A program made the position numbers and the translations under genes. Below, in pieces: positions 1 to 7,846 of a stretch of DNA of 64,000 nucleotides (position 1 is its first letter; every line of letters starts with the position of its first letter). Under the pieces are notes generated by a model, which was given only the letters and a program-made list of their open reading frames with translations, made no database searches and was not told where the DNA came from. Location of the stretch: the NCBI GenBank assembly GCA_964526735.1, contig CAZGLO010000005.1:1-64000 (forward strand). The letters are read 5' to 3'. Source of the stretch: JAAUSY01 sp964526735 (GTDB lineage: Bacteria; Chloroflexota; Chloroflexia; Chloroflexales; Chloroflexaceae).

Positions 1-50
1 CACCGCTGAAAGCGGGTGGGTTTCCCGCCCTGAAGGGTAAACATCTATGA
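1..50. other. Run of small hairpins, possible insertion-sequence end
   Basis: Consecutive short inverted repeats are visible: CCGCT-GAA-AGCGG, GCGGG-TGGGTTT-CCCGC and CCCT-GA-AGGG. Such hairpin strings are seen at the ends of IS200/IS605-type elements and in REP sequences, but no transposase fragment is present inside the window and the sequence before base 1 is unknown. The stretch between here and base 189 holds no gene I can support. Confidence 0.25.
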
Positions 51-189
51 GAAGGGGGCGGAGGCAAAAACGGCCACAAAAAAATGAGCACGATGTTGCT
101 TCTTGGAGAAGAGAAGCAAACCGTGCCCATATAGCCTTGTTCGGTACGATATGCTATGTGTTGTCCCTCTATGCTAGCATCGTCCTGTA

Positions 190-453
190 CTACACCTCAT
201 GTGCTGCATTCTGCTCAGCATTGCGCTGGAGTTCTATGTGAGAACGAACAATCCGGTCAAGTTCATCTGGTTTGATACGAGAAAGGAAATCATATTCAAC
301 CATTACAACGGGAGGCTCATCACAGGCTGCCATACAAGGTACTTTGACAACCCGCAGTTCGGAGGAGAATTCTCGTTGTAGTTGGGTTATGGTTCGCTTG
401 ATATCAGGAAAAAAGCTGGCACATTGTTCACAATAGGTAAGACGTATCGTCAT
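190..453 (-). CDS. Small thioredoxin-fold metal-binding protein (DUF1636-like)
   Basis: An 87-residue protein with four cysteines at positions 8, 11, 40 and 44 (a CxxC near the N-terminus and a CMAAC further on). This arrangement fits the small thioredoxin-like [2Fe-2S]/metal-binding proteins of the DUF1636 kind. No membrane segment or signal peptide is seen, so it should be cytoplasmic. The ATG at 453 has AAGG about 12 nt upstream. It is transcribed alone from a near-perfect promoter at 528-555, and the opp operon ends about 350 bp upstream. The electron-transfer or metal-binding role is inferred from the cysteines; the partner is unknown. Confidence 0.6.
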   Translation of the reverse strand: MTIRLTYCEQCASFFPDIKRTITQLQREFSSELRVVKVPCMAACDEPPVVMVEYDFLSRIKPDELDRIVRSHIELQRNAEQNAAHEV

Positions 454-527
454 TGTCGGTCAGAGCCTTTCTATTGTGCCACCTCCTGTGGTATTCAACT
501 CTGAATACGTTGTTGCTTTTGATAGTT

Positions 528-555
528 ATTATACACGAAACTTTTCTTTTGTCAA
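528..555 (-). promoter_or_regulatory. Consensus sigma-70-type promoter for the DUF1636-like gene
   Basis: On the minus strand TTGACA (555-550) and TATAAT (533-528) are separated by 16 nt. Both hexamers match consensus exactly, and a TG directly precedes the -10. The predicted start near 521 gives a leader of about 68 nt before the ATG at 453. It is the strongest-looking promoter in the window. Confidence 0.8.
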
Positions 556-800
556 GGGGGTGGCGGCAAAATCAGTATAAATTGCGGCAAATCCGTTCCC
601 ACATGCACCTCCTCCTCCGCTCTGGAAACAGGTATATAACAGGTGTAGCGTTGTTGGCGGGCGATGGGATAGAGCGCCACGCCGGTCGGGGAGAAGAACC
701 AAAATGGCTTTCCCCAGCCAGCATACGCACCCGTTTATACTAATACGATGAGAAAGGGATAGGAGAGGTTACAAGCAGAAGGGCAATAGGCGCGGGCAAA
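556..800. other. Intergenic stretch with no recognised feature
   Basis: It lies between the end of oppF and the promoter of the small metal-binding protein. Open frames here are short and have no convincing start signals. I see no strong terminator, tRNA or tandem repeat. Confidence 0.4.
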
Positions 801-1838
801 TCACGCGTGTGGCGATACGTCGGTCGCAAAGTGGCATGCCGACCAATGCCCTGGTTCGTGCTCCTCAAACCCCGGCTCCTGCTGTTGGCAGATCTCTTGT
901 GCCATCCAGCAGCGCGGGTGAAACCGGCACCCCGATGGGGGATCGATGGGGCTAGGCACGTCCCCCTGCAAGATAATCCGCTCCCGCTTGATGGTGGGGT
1001 TGGGGATGGGGACGGCAGAGATGAGGGCTTTGGTGTAGGGGTGCATGGGGCGGTAGAAAAGGTGTTCGCGGGTGGTAAGCTCAACGATTTTGCCAAGATA
1101 CATCACGGCCACGCGGTCGCTAATGTGCTCAACCACGCTCAGATCGTGCGCGATGAAGAGGTAGGTCAGGTTGAATTCCCGCTGCAGGTCGCGGAGGAGG
1201 TTAAGCACTTGCGATTGCACACTCACATCCAGCGCCGAAACCGGCTCATCGCAGACAATCAGCTTGGGCTGCATAACGATGGCACGGGCGATACCAATGC
1301 GTTGGCGTTGGCCGCCGGAAAACTCGTGGGGGAAGCGCTGGACGTGGCTGGGGTGCATCCCAACCCGCCGCAACATCTCGCGCACCATATCCATCCGCTC
1401 TTGCTTGGAGCCTATCTTGTGGATAGTCAAGCCTTCCACAATGCTCTCGCCAATGGTAAAGCGCGGGTCGAGGGAGGAGTAGGGGTCTTGGAAGATGATC
1501 TGCATATCCCGCCGGACGCTCGTTTTGGGGCGGCCTTGGGAGATATCCTGCCCATCGAATTGCACCGTTCCGGCGGTAGGCGTTTCAAGGCGCAAGAGCG
1601 TACGAGCAATCGTCGTCTTCCCGCACCCGCTCTCGCCAACTAGCCCCAACGTCTCCCCGCGGTAGACCGAAAAGCTCACGTCATCGACTGAGCGGACGTG
1701 GCCGGTCGTGCGGCGGAGAATCCCCCCCTTAATCGGGAAGTGCTTGACGAGGTGCTCAACGCGCAAGAGTTCGTTGTTTGTATGTGCGTTGGAGGGCATA
1801 GTGGTGGGTGTGGTGGTAGATGGATTGGTGGTGGTCAT
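801..1838 (-). CDS. oppF: Oligopeptide/dipeptide ABC transporter ATP-binding protein (OppF/DppF type)
   Basis: A 345-residue ATPase of the peptide-import family. The Walker A is GESGCGKT at residues 68-75, followed by the signature FSGGQRQR, the Walker B CDEPVSALD and the C-terminal cysteine-containing extension (CRFHPRC) typical of Opp/Dpp ATPases. It should pair with OppD to power uptake through OppB/OppC. The start ATG overlaps the oppD stop as ATGA, so translation is probably coupled. The first 22 residues are a Thr/Ser/Asn-rich tail that is not part of the fold. Family assignment is firm; the exact substrate (oligopeptide, dipeptide or other) cannot be read from sequence. Confidence 0.92.
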   Translation of the reverse strand: MTTTNPSTTTPTTMPSNAHTNNELLRVEHLVKHFPIKGGILRRTTGHVRSVDDVSFSVYRGETLGLVGESGCGKTTIARTLLRLETPTAGTVQFDGQDISQGRPKTSVRRDMQIIFQDPYSSLDPRFTIGESIVEGLTIHKIGSKQERMDMVREMLRRVGMHPSHVQRFPHEFSGGQRQRIGIARAIVMQPKLIVCDEPVSALDVSVQSQVLNLLRDLQREFNLTYLFIAHDLSVVEHISDRVAVMYLGKIVELTTREHLFYRPMHPYTKALISAVPIPNPTIKRERIILQGDVPSPIDPPSGCRFHPRCWMAQEICQQQEPGFEEHEPGHWSACHFATDVSPHA

Positions 1839-2968
1839 AAACTTTGTTCCTCATACAGCCAACAGCGGACACGACGCTGCTCTGCAAGCGGGAAGAGTGG
1901 CGGGTCTTGGTCGCAGCGCTCGAACCGATGCTCGCACCGCGGGGCAAACCGACATCCGGCTGATGGCTCAACGAGGTTGGGGACGGTGCCGGGGATGACG
2001 GCAAGCTGCTCTTTCACCTCGCCCAGCACAGGCATAGAGCCGAGGAGGCCTTGGGTATAGGGGTGTTTCGGCTCAGCGAAAAGCTGCTGCACATCTGCAT
2101 ATTCAACGATTTGGCCCGCATACATCACCGCGACAGTATCTGCCACCTCCGCAACCACTCCCATGTCGTGCGTGATGAGAATAATCCCCGCATTGACCTT
2201 CTGCCGCAGCGAGTTCATCAGTTCAAGGATCTGCGCTTGAATGGTCACGTCAAGGGCGGTTGTCGGTTCGTCGGCGATGAGCAGATCGGGGTCGCAAGCG
2301 AGCGCCATCGCAATCATCACCCGCTGGCATTGCCCGCCAGAGAGTTCGTGCGGGTAGTTGTTGATACGCTTGGCGGGGTCGGGCAGCCCCACCATCGTGA
2401 ATAGCTCGATTACCCGCGCCCGCGCTTGCGACTTGTTCAGCCCTTGATGCAGTTGCAGCACTTCGGTCACTTGGTCTCCCACGCGGAAAACCGGATTGAG
2501 GTAGGACGTGGGTTGTTGGAAGATCATGGAGATGCGGTTGCCGCGGATGTGGCGCATTTGCTGGTCGTTGAAGGTTAGCAGATCGTCGCCCTCAAACAAC
2601 ACCCGCCCCTCCACTATCTTCCCCGGCTCTGAGACCAGCCGCAACAGCGAGAGTGAGGCGACACTTTTCCCGCTCCCGCTCTCGCCGACCAACCCCAACG
2701 TTTCGCCGCGGCGCACGGTGATATCGACCCCATCAACCGCGTGCACCCGCCCCTCTTCAGTGAAGAAATAGGTCTTTAGCCCTTCCACCTGCAGCAGCGG
2801 CGCAGCGCGAGAGGACGCGACCGGCGGTGGGGTGCGGGGCGAGGGGGGAGAAGCAGACGGCATCTCTGACAAGGGGTGGGCAGATGGCGTCTCTGGCGAG
2901 GTGTGGTTGGATTGATTTGGTTGGTTTGGCTGATTTGGCTGATTTGGCTGGTTTATCCACTCGTTCAT
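1835..2968 (-). CDS. oppD: Oligopeptide/dipeptide ABC transporter ATP-binding protein (OppD/DppD type)
   Basis: I chose the ATG at 2968 because it overlaps the oppC stop as ATGA; a frame open further upstream lies inside oppC and has no family similarity. The 377-residue product has Walker A GESGSGKS at 95-102, a signature LSGGQCQR (Cys where Arg or Gln is common), Walker B IADEPTTALD and a C-terminal CRFAPRC extension. Residues 6-19 are a tandem Asn-Gln-Pro repeat followed by a Pro/Ser-rich stretch up to about residue 57, a long disordered tail for an OppD; a start nearer the ATPase fold cannot be excluded. Second ATPase of the opp operon. Confidence 0.9.
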   Translation of the reverse strand: MNEWINQPNQPNQPNQPNQSNHTSPETPSAHPLSEMPSASPPSPRTPPPVASSRAAPLLQVEGLKTYFFTEEGRVHAVDGVDITVRRGETLGLVGESGSGKSVASLSLLRLVSEPGKIVEGRVLFEGDDLLTFNDQQMRHIRGNRISMIFQQPTSYLNPVFRVGDQVTEVLQLHQGLNKSQARARVIELFTMVGLPDPAKRINNYPHELSGGQCQRVMIAMALACDPDLLIADEPTTALDVTIQAQILELMNSLRQKVNAGIILITHDMGVVAEVADTVAVMYAGQIVEYADVQQLFAEPKHPYTQGLLGSMPVLGEVKEQLAVIPGTVPNLVEPSAGCRFAPRCEHRFERCDQDPPLFPLAEQRRVRCWLYEEQSL

Positions 2969-3963
2969 GATCGTTTCATCCGCGGATCGAGCGCGTCCCG
3001 CAGCCCATCTCCGATATAGTTGATGGCCAGCGACGCGAGAAGAATCGGAATACCCGGCACAAGTGGCATCCACCAATATTCAAACATAAAGCTTTGGGCA
3101 AACGCAAGCATATTCCCCCATGTCGGCGTTGGGTCTTGGATACCAAAGCCAAGAAAGCTCAATGCCGCCTCAAGCACCAGGTTTGTGTTGACTTGCAAGG
3201 TAAAGTCTACGATGATGGGCGGGAAGGCGTTTGGGAAGATGTGTTTGCCAATGATGCGCGGCGTTGAGGCCCCCAACGCACGCACCGCCTCGATATAGGG
3301 CTGCTCGCGGACAGAGAAGACTTGTGCCCGCATCAGGCGGCCCGTGGTTGTCCACGTCAGGGCCGAAAGCCCAAGCACGACAAGCGTCACCTTCTTGGCT
3401 TCGCGGTCGGGGATGGCGGTGAGCGTGGCGATGAGATCGACCAGCGGCTGCGGGAGCGGAATGCGGTTCTCATTTTGTAGCAGCACGCTCATCAATATCA
3501 GCAGGATGACGAGCAGGGGGAACGTAGATACGAATTCCAGGAAGCGGGTGATGATAATATCGACCCACCCGCGGAAATACCCCGCCAACAACCCCAACGA
3601 AATCCCTATCAGAGAGGCAAGCGTCGCCACGAAAATCGCAATCGTCAGCGAGACCCGCGCCGCATAGATCAAACGGGTGAAGAAATCGCGCCCAAGGTGG
3701 TCTGTCCCAAGGAGGTGCAATGTTCCTGTCTCTGGATCAGGGGACATCGGCGCGAGGAAGGTGTGATCGAGTTGGATTTCATCCCGCGGGAAGGGGGCAA
3801 TCACCGGCGCAAAGATAGACGCCAGCAAGAGCAAGAGCAGCACCCCAATACTCACCATCGCCAGGCGGTGGCGGCGGAACCGGCGAAAGACAATACGCCA
3901 TTGGCTCTCTGGCGGCGGGAGGTGAGCGGCGGTGGCGGTATCATCAACAACCCTCATACGCAC
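2965..3963 (-). CDS. oppC: Peptide ABC transporter permease (OppC/DppC type)
   Basis: A 332-residue inner-membrane permease. It has one N-terminal transmembrane helix (LAMVSIGVLLLLLLASIFAP), an extracytoplasmic loop containing HLLGTDHLGRDFF, and a five-helix transport domain with the EAA-type loop EAVRALGASTPRIIGKHIFP that contacts the ATPases. LGTDxxGRD is a hallmark of OppC/DppC proteins. It lies 3 nt downstream of oppB and overlaps oppD by 4 nt, so the order B-C-D-F is that of a classical opp/dpp operon. Confidence 0.93.
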   Translation of the reverse strand: MRMRVVDDTATAAHLPPPESQWRIVFRRFRRHRLAMVSIGVLLLLLLASIFAPVIAPFPRDEIQLDHTFLAPMSPDPETGTLHLLGTDHLGRDFFTRLIYAARVSLTIAIFVATLASLIGISLGLLAGYFRGWVDIIITRFLEFVSTFPLLVILLILMSVLLQNENRIPLPQPLVDLIATLTAIPDREAKKVTLVVLGLSALTWTTTGRLMRAQVFSVREQPYIEAVRALGASTPRIIGKHIFPNAFPPIIVDFTLQVNTNLVLEAALSFLGFGIQDPTPTWGNMLAFAQSFMFEYWWMPLVPGIPILLASLAINYIGDGLRDALDPRMKRS

Positions 3964-3966
3964 CCC

Positions 3967-5169
3967 CTACGACAGCTTAATACGCGGGTCAACGACGGTA
4001 TACAGGATATCCGACAGGAGGTAGCCAATCAGTTGCAGGGCGATGGTAACATAGAGCAGCGCCATCGCCACCGCATAATCATAGCGGTTGAGCGCATCTA
4101 TGAGCAGCCTCCCCAGCCCGGGCCAGTTAAACACCGCTTCTGTGATGGCCGCCCCCGCAATCAGCGTTGGGAGGGTGTTGGCAAGTAGTGTCACGAAGGG
4201 GATCATCGCGTTGCGGAAGCTGTGTTTGAGCACGACCACCCGCTCACGCAACCCCTTGGCCCGCGCCGTGCGGACATAGTCCTGTTGCAGCACCTCAAGC
4301 ATACTTGCGCGGATAAACCGGCTCCACTGGGCGATGCTCACAAAGGCCAATACGGCACACGGCATAATAAAGTGCAGGACGTAGTCGAGGAATGACTCGG
4401 CGCGGACAGTGATTTGTAGTGCGTCGCCAAGCAGCGGGATGACATAGTCACGGTTGCTGATGGCGCTGCCGGGCGGTAGATAGGGCAACCCCCATTCCTT
4501 GAACAGGACGGCAAATACCAGGATGAGGATAATCCCAAAGAAGAATGTTGGCAGCGATGCGCCTACAAACGCCGTAGTCGTCATCGCATAGTCGAAACGC
4601 GAATATTGGTGGACGGCAGAGTAGATGCCAACGGGGACGGCAATGAGAAGCGTAATGATGATAGAAACGCCCATCAGTGTGAGGGTGAAGGGGAGACGGC
4701 TCATGATCAGCTCGCCGACGGGCTGATCGCGGGCGATGGTCTGCGAAAGGCCAAAATCGAAGAAAAGGACGCCGCCACTCTCGCGCCGCTCCTCCAAATC
4801 GGCCAGGGTGACCGGCTTGCCACACTCCTCAACGATCTCGGTGCTACCATCAGAGTAACTGAGGCGAACGACATCTGTCCGCGCGCATCCTACCTGCACA
4901 TCGCCGAAGTAGGTTTTCCCCCCAATGGTCAGGGGGCCATCGGGCACCCCCACAAACCACCGCATAAACCGCACAGGCAGGATGAGATCAAGCTCAAAGC
5001 GCGCCCTGATACGCTCAATATCCTCTTGTCGCATATCCTTGCAACGCGGGTCTTGTGGGCATTGTATCGGCCCCCCCGGCGCGAGGTAGAGGAGGCCATA
5101 CGATGCAATCGAAGCAAGGATGATAACGATAAGGATTTGGATGGAGCGCCGGACAAGGAATGCTGTCAT
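3967..5169 (-). CDS. oppB: Peptide ABC transporter permease (OppB/DppB type)
   Basis: A 400-residue permease that forms the pore with OppC. The first helix is followed by an unusually long extracytoplasmic loop (about residues 33-165) with five cysteines, then the conserved GLSQTIARDQPVGELI segment and the transport domain with the EAA loop RTARAKGLRERVVVLKHSF. The usual length is about 310-340 residues; the excess lies in the first loop. The gene is 57 nt downstream of the broken FMN reductase, in the same transcription direction as the SBP. Confidence 0.92.
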   Translation of the reverse strand: MTAFLVRRSIQILIVIILASIASYGLLYLAPGGPIQCPQDPRCKDMRQEDIERIRARFELDLILPVRFMRWFVGVPDGPLTIGGKTYFGDVQVGCARTDVVRLSYSDGSTEIVEECGKPVTLADLEERRESGGVLFFDFGLSQTIARDQPVGELIMSRLPFTLTLMGVSIIITLLIAVPVGIYSAVHQYSRFDYAMTTTAFVGASLPTFFFGIILILVFAVLFKEWGLPYLPPGSAISNRDYVIPLLGDALQITVRAESFLDYVLHFIMPCAVLAFVSIAQWSRFIRASMLEVLQQDYVRTARAKGLRERVVVLKHSFRNAMIPFVTLLANTLPTLIAGAAITEAVFNWPGLGRLLIDALNRYDYAVAMALLYVTIALQLIGYLLSDILYTVVDPRIKLS

Positions 5170-5226
5170 ATTGCTCTCCCCGTCGCAAGAACCATCGCCA
5201 CCGTCGTCATAGTCGTCATAAAATAG

Positions 5227-5466
5227 TTATCGCAGCTTCATCGCCCACTGCTTGAGCGCCTGCAACAATGACGCTACTTGTTTCCGACTACCTTCATCGG
5301 TGACTACTCCCAACCCGAAAGGGTTGGGCTTCTCGGGTCGAAACCCAGGCTGTGTAGCCCCACAGCCAGAATGTAATTCCGACGCGGCACGGAGGAGGCC
5401 CGTGTTGTACGATGCGTTGCGGAGGCTTCCTGAAAGACCAAGGACGTGTACAGCGTCTCCACCCAT
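5227..5466 (-). pseudogene. Internally deleted NADPH-dependent FMN reductase, with a hairpin element in place of the core
   Basis: The 79-residue frame begins with VHVLGLSGSLRNASYNTGLL, the flavin phosphate-binding N-terminus of NADPH-dependent FMN reductases (ChrR-like). It ends with VTDEGSRKQVASLLQALKQW, which matches the last helix of the same family. The roughly 120 residues between them, including the second flavin-binding loop, are missing. In their place are about 22 residues encoded by a 60-nt string of hairpins (5309-5367). The frame stays open, so a short peptide could still be made, but not a flavodoxin-like fold. It sits between the SBP and oppB, probably as a passenger in the operon. 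Confidence 0.75.
5309..5367 (-). mobile_element. Three consecutive hairpins, likely remnant of an IS200/IS605-type end
   Basis: Read on the plus strand the stem-loops are CCCAACCC-GAAA-GGGTTGGG (5309-5328), GGGT-CGAA-ACCC (5335-5346) and GGCTGTG-TAGCCC-CACAGCC (5348-5367). On the minus strand the string reads GAGAAGCCC, hairpin, GGGAGTAGTCACC. That layout resembles the transposon right end/guide-RNA end of TnpB elements, but I cannot verify it by search. It occupies the deletion point of the FMN reductase. Confidence 0.5.
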
Positions 5467-5485
5467 TGTCTTCCTCCTTTGCTGC

Positions 5486-7495
5486 CTATTTCTTATAGAG
5501 GTTCATATCGACGTGTTCCCACGTTGAGCTGGTGAGCGGGAAGGCTTGTATCTTGCCCTCTGCCCCGGCCTCAAGCACCGTGCCCAACGCTTCGCCTGCA
5601 CCGAGGGTTTCTGTCCCCACTACATCAACGTTGCCGGTGAGCAATTGCGCAACGACAGCATTCGTATCGCTGAAGAACTCAACAATCACCCGCTTGATGG
5701 GCGGCTCGCCAAGGTAGTAATGCGGGTTGGCCTCAAAGACCATCCGTTGGCCCTTCTGCCACTCGACGATCTTATACGGGCCGTAGCTCATCAGCTGCTC
5801 GGATATCTCTGGCAAGGTTGACCACTCTGCGGCAGGCACATCCGCCAGCTTTCGCCCATCAGAGAGCGTTTGGTGGGCGGGGTAGGCTCCCACTGTGAAC
5901 GAGGTTCCGGCGTAGACCCCCGGTGTGGCAACCATATACTGCGGCAGGCGGGCACCCGGCAGGTAGGTGTAGGCAAACGACGTATCGCTCAACACCTCGA
6001 ACTGCTGTTGGGCGTCGCAAACCAGGTAGGAAACCCCTCCCGAGTCGCGGTCGCAGTTGATGTCGTGGGCAAGCTGGATATCGGCGGCGGTGACGGGCAC
6101 GCCATCCTCCCACGTCAACCCATTGGTCAGCTCAAATGTGACTTTGAGTTGCGGGAGCGTGATTGTGCCGCCCTCATAGGTGATAAATTGGTTGTTTGCG
6201 TCGATAATCTGCGTTCCTGGCTCAAGCGGCGCACGTTCGCCCTTCGCCGTCCACACGATATCGCCCGCCGTGACCTCTACCATCTCCATCGTCGCGCCGC
6301 CGTTCTCTAATGTGGGAAGGCGTGTAAGCGCAACGGGTTGGTAGTCATAGCCACGGCCGGTCGCGGCGCGCACCGACAGCAAATCGACCACAATTTGGGT
6401 GACAGAAGAGCTTTCGGCGACGGCAAAGAGCGTTGAAGGCTCTTGCGAGAAGCCAATAACCACCGTATCGCCGCCGTTGGTGAGCCGCCATTCGTCGATA
6501 TTGACGACATACGACGATTCGCTCACGTCGGGCTTGAAGTTTTGGAGGTTGTTGCTGGCTGCAGCCGCCTCAAAGCGGTTGAACAGCGGCAAACTGACCA
6601 TATCTTTGGTAAACTCTTGCTGCGCGATGGCATAGAATTTCTTGCGCTCCTCACGTTTGAGGGTGTTGTTGGCGGCGATAATCGCTTGGCTGGCCCGCTC
6701 ATTGCACCACCCCATGTAGTTTTGGCCTTCCCAGTTGTTCTCAGGAAGGGGAATTTGGTTGCAGGCATAGAGCGTATCACCGGCAGGGTCGGTCTGGCCC
6801 ACCCACGCATATGCCCCAAGCTCAAAGTCGCGCCGTTGGAGGCCGGTCTCGCCCCCAAACCACCACGAGCCGGGTGCATGCGTCCGCACAATCTCGATAC
6901 CGCAGTTGTTGAGGAGTTGCTGCTCGAAGACTGTCGCCCACTTCTGCCGAAAATCGGCATCGGTCGTGGTGAACTCAAGCGACAACAACTCGCCATCCGC
7001 ATTCATCCGTATTGGCTTGTCGGGCTGCATTGTCCACCCCGCCTCCTCCAGCAAGCGATTGCCCTGTTCTGGGTTGAAGGGGTAGCGCGTGATGCCCTCT
7101 GTCGCCAATGCCCAGTGACCCTGGGGGATAAAGGTGTCCATCATCATCTTTTGGCGTTGGGCATCGTCTAGGAAGGGGTAGACCGCACGGATAAGCTCGG
7201 AACGGTCGGTACAATAGGCTATGGCTTGGCGCACACGTTGGTCGCTCAGGATGGGGTGTGGGGTCGTCAACGATTGGGAGGTCTGAGAGGTGGTCGATGT
7301 GATTTCGTCGGTCGAAATGACTTCGCGGACAGGTTGCTCGCCACCCCCGTCTGACATTTCACCGTCGTCGCTTGATGAGCCACTACATCCGCTCACCCCC
7401 AGCACGGCAATGGACATCAGTACAATGACCATCAGCGGGTGCAGCAGCGGGTGCAGCAGCGGACGAAAGAAGGAAGAAGGAACACGATACTTCAT
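5486..7495 (-). CDS. Lipoprotein substrate-binding protein, family 5 (peptide ABC transporter), with permuted halves
   Basis: I chose the ATG at 7495 because AAAGGG lies just upstream and it starts a lipoprotein signal ending in the lipobox VSGC (Cys37). A longer frame starts at 7606. The 669-residue product binds peptides or similar solutes for OppBCDF. Residues about 80-310 (HPILSDQRVRQAIAYCTDR ... MVSLPLFNR) match the part that is normally C-terminal in SBP family 5. Residues about 340-669 (GGDTVVIGFSQEPSTLF ... TFELTNGLTWEDGVPV ... SYGPYKIVEWQKG ... WEHVDMNLYKK) match the normal N-terminal half. In ordinary members the text that ends this protein comes just before the text that begins its mature domain. 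The leader also carries a 12-bp repeat giving LLHPLLHP. First gene of the opp operon. Confidence 0.88.
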   Translation of the reverse strand: MKYRVPSSFFRPLLHPLLHPLMVIVLMSIAVLGVSGCSGSSSDDGEMSDGGGEQPVREVISTDEITSTTSQTSQSLTTPHPILSDQRVRQAIAYCTDRSELIRAVYPFLDDAQRQKMMMDTFIPQGHWALATEGITRYPFNPEQGNRLLEEAGWTMQPDKPIRMNADGELLSLEFTTTDADFRQKWATVFEQQLLNNCGIEIVRTHAPGSWWFGGETGLQRRDFELGAYAWVGQTDPAGDTLYACNQIPLPENNWEGQNYMGWCNERASQAIIAANNTLKREERKKFYAIAQQEFTKDMVSLPLFNRFEAAAASNNLQNFKPDVSESSYVVNIDEWRLTNGGDTVVIGFSQEPSTLFAVAESSSVTQIVVDLLSVRAATGRGYDYQPVALTRLPTLENGGATMEMVEVTAGDIVWTAKGERAPLEPGTQIIDANNQFITYEGGTITLPQLKVTFELTNGLTWEDGVPVTAADIQLAHDINCDRDSGGVSYLVCDAQQQFEVLSDTSFAYTYLPGARLPQYMVATPGVYAGTSFTVGAYPAHQTLSDGRKLADVPAAEWSTLPEISEQLMSYGPYKIVEWQKGQRMVFEANPHYYLGEPPIKRVIVEFFSDTNAVVAQLLTGNVDVVGTETLGAGEALGTVLEAGAEGKIQAFPLTSSTWEHVDMNLYKK

Positions 7496-7627
7496 CTCAA
7501 GCCCTTTCATATGTTGTTCACACTCGCGGTAGCCCCTCAACCACGGTGGCACGTCGTACGGCGGTTGAGAGGAGTACACCACAGGCGATTGCAAGGCACG
7601 TCGCAATCACAGTCACGCTCGTGTGCC

Positions 7628-7656
7628 TAACTATATCATAAGAATAACGTTGTTAC
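7628..7656 (-). promoter_or_regulatory. Promoter of the opp operon
   Basis: On the minus strand TTGTAA (7656-7651) and TATAGT (7633-7628) are 17 nt apart, and TGA directly before the -10 makes it an extended -10 site. The predicted start is near 7621, giving a leader of about 125 nt before the SBP start at 7495. Confidence 0.6.
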
Positions 7657-7797
7657 AATGCAAGGGGAGAAGTGGAAGGCATAGCACATGCAACGTTTTA
7701 TGTTGACCAGGAGAACGCCATGAGATACGGACGTTGATGGTGGTGTTCGGCTGATAGGGGGGCTGATAGCGGGTTGATATCTGGCCAACACCACGTA

Positions 7798-7806
7798 TGT
7801 TATACT
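7798..7806 (+). promoter_or_regulatory. Extended -10 promoter for rluB
   Basis: TGTTATACT ends 41 nt before the GTG start of rluB. A TTGATA lies 21 nt upstream of the -10, too far for a normal -35, so the TGn extension may compensate. Confidence 0.45.
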
Positions 7807-7846
7807 ACGGAGAACGGAAACACACTAGAAACCAAGTAGGACAGAC

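Noticed and set aside
47..241. Open frame of 64 residues at the window start
   Set aside because: It has no Shine-Dalgarno, no family look, and overlaps the end of the small metal-binding protein gene on the other strand.
453..743. Open frame of 96 residues opposite the consensus promoter
   Set aside because: It spans the minus-strand promoter at 528-555 and its composition is not gene-like.
807..1643. Long plus-strand frame of 278 residues over oppF
   Set aside because: A shadow of oppF in GC-rich DNA; the oppF motifs are on the other strand.
2969..3076. N-terminal extension of OppD
   Set aside because: It is inside oppC in another frame; the ATGA overlap at 2965-2968 is the better start.
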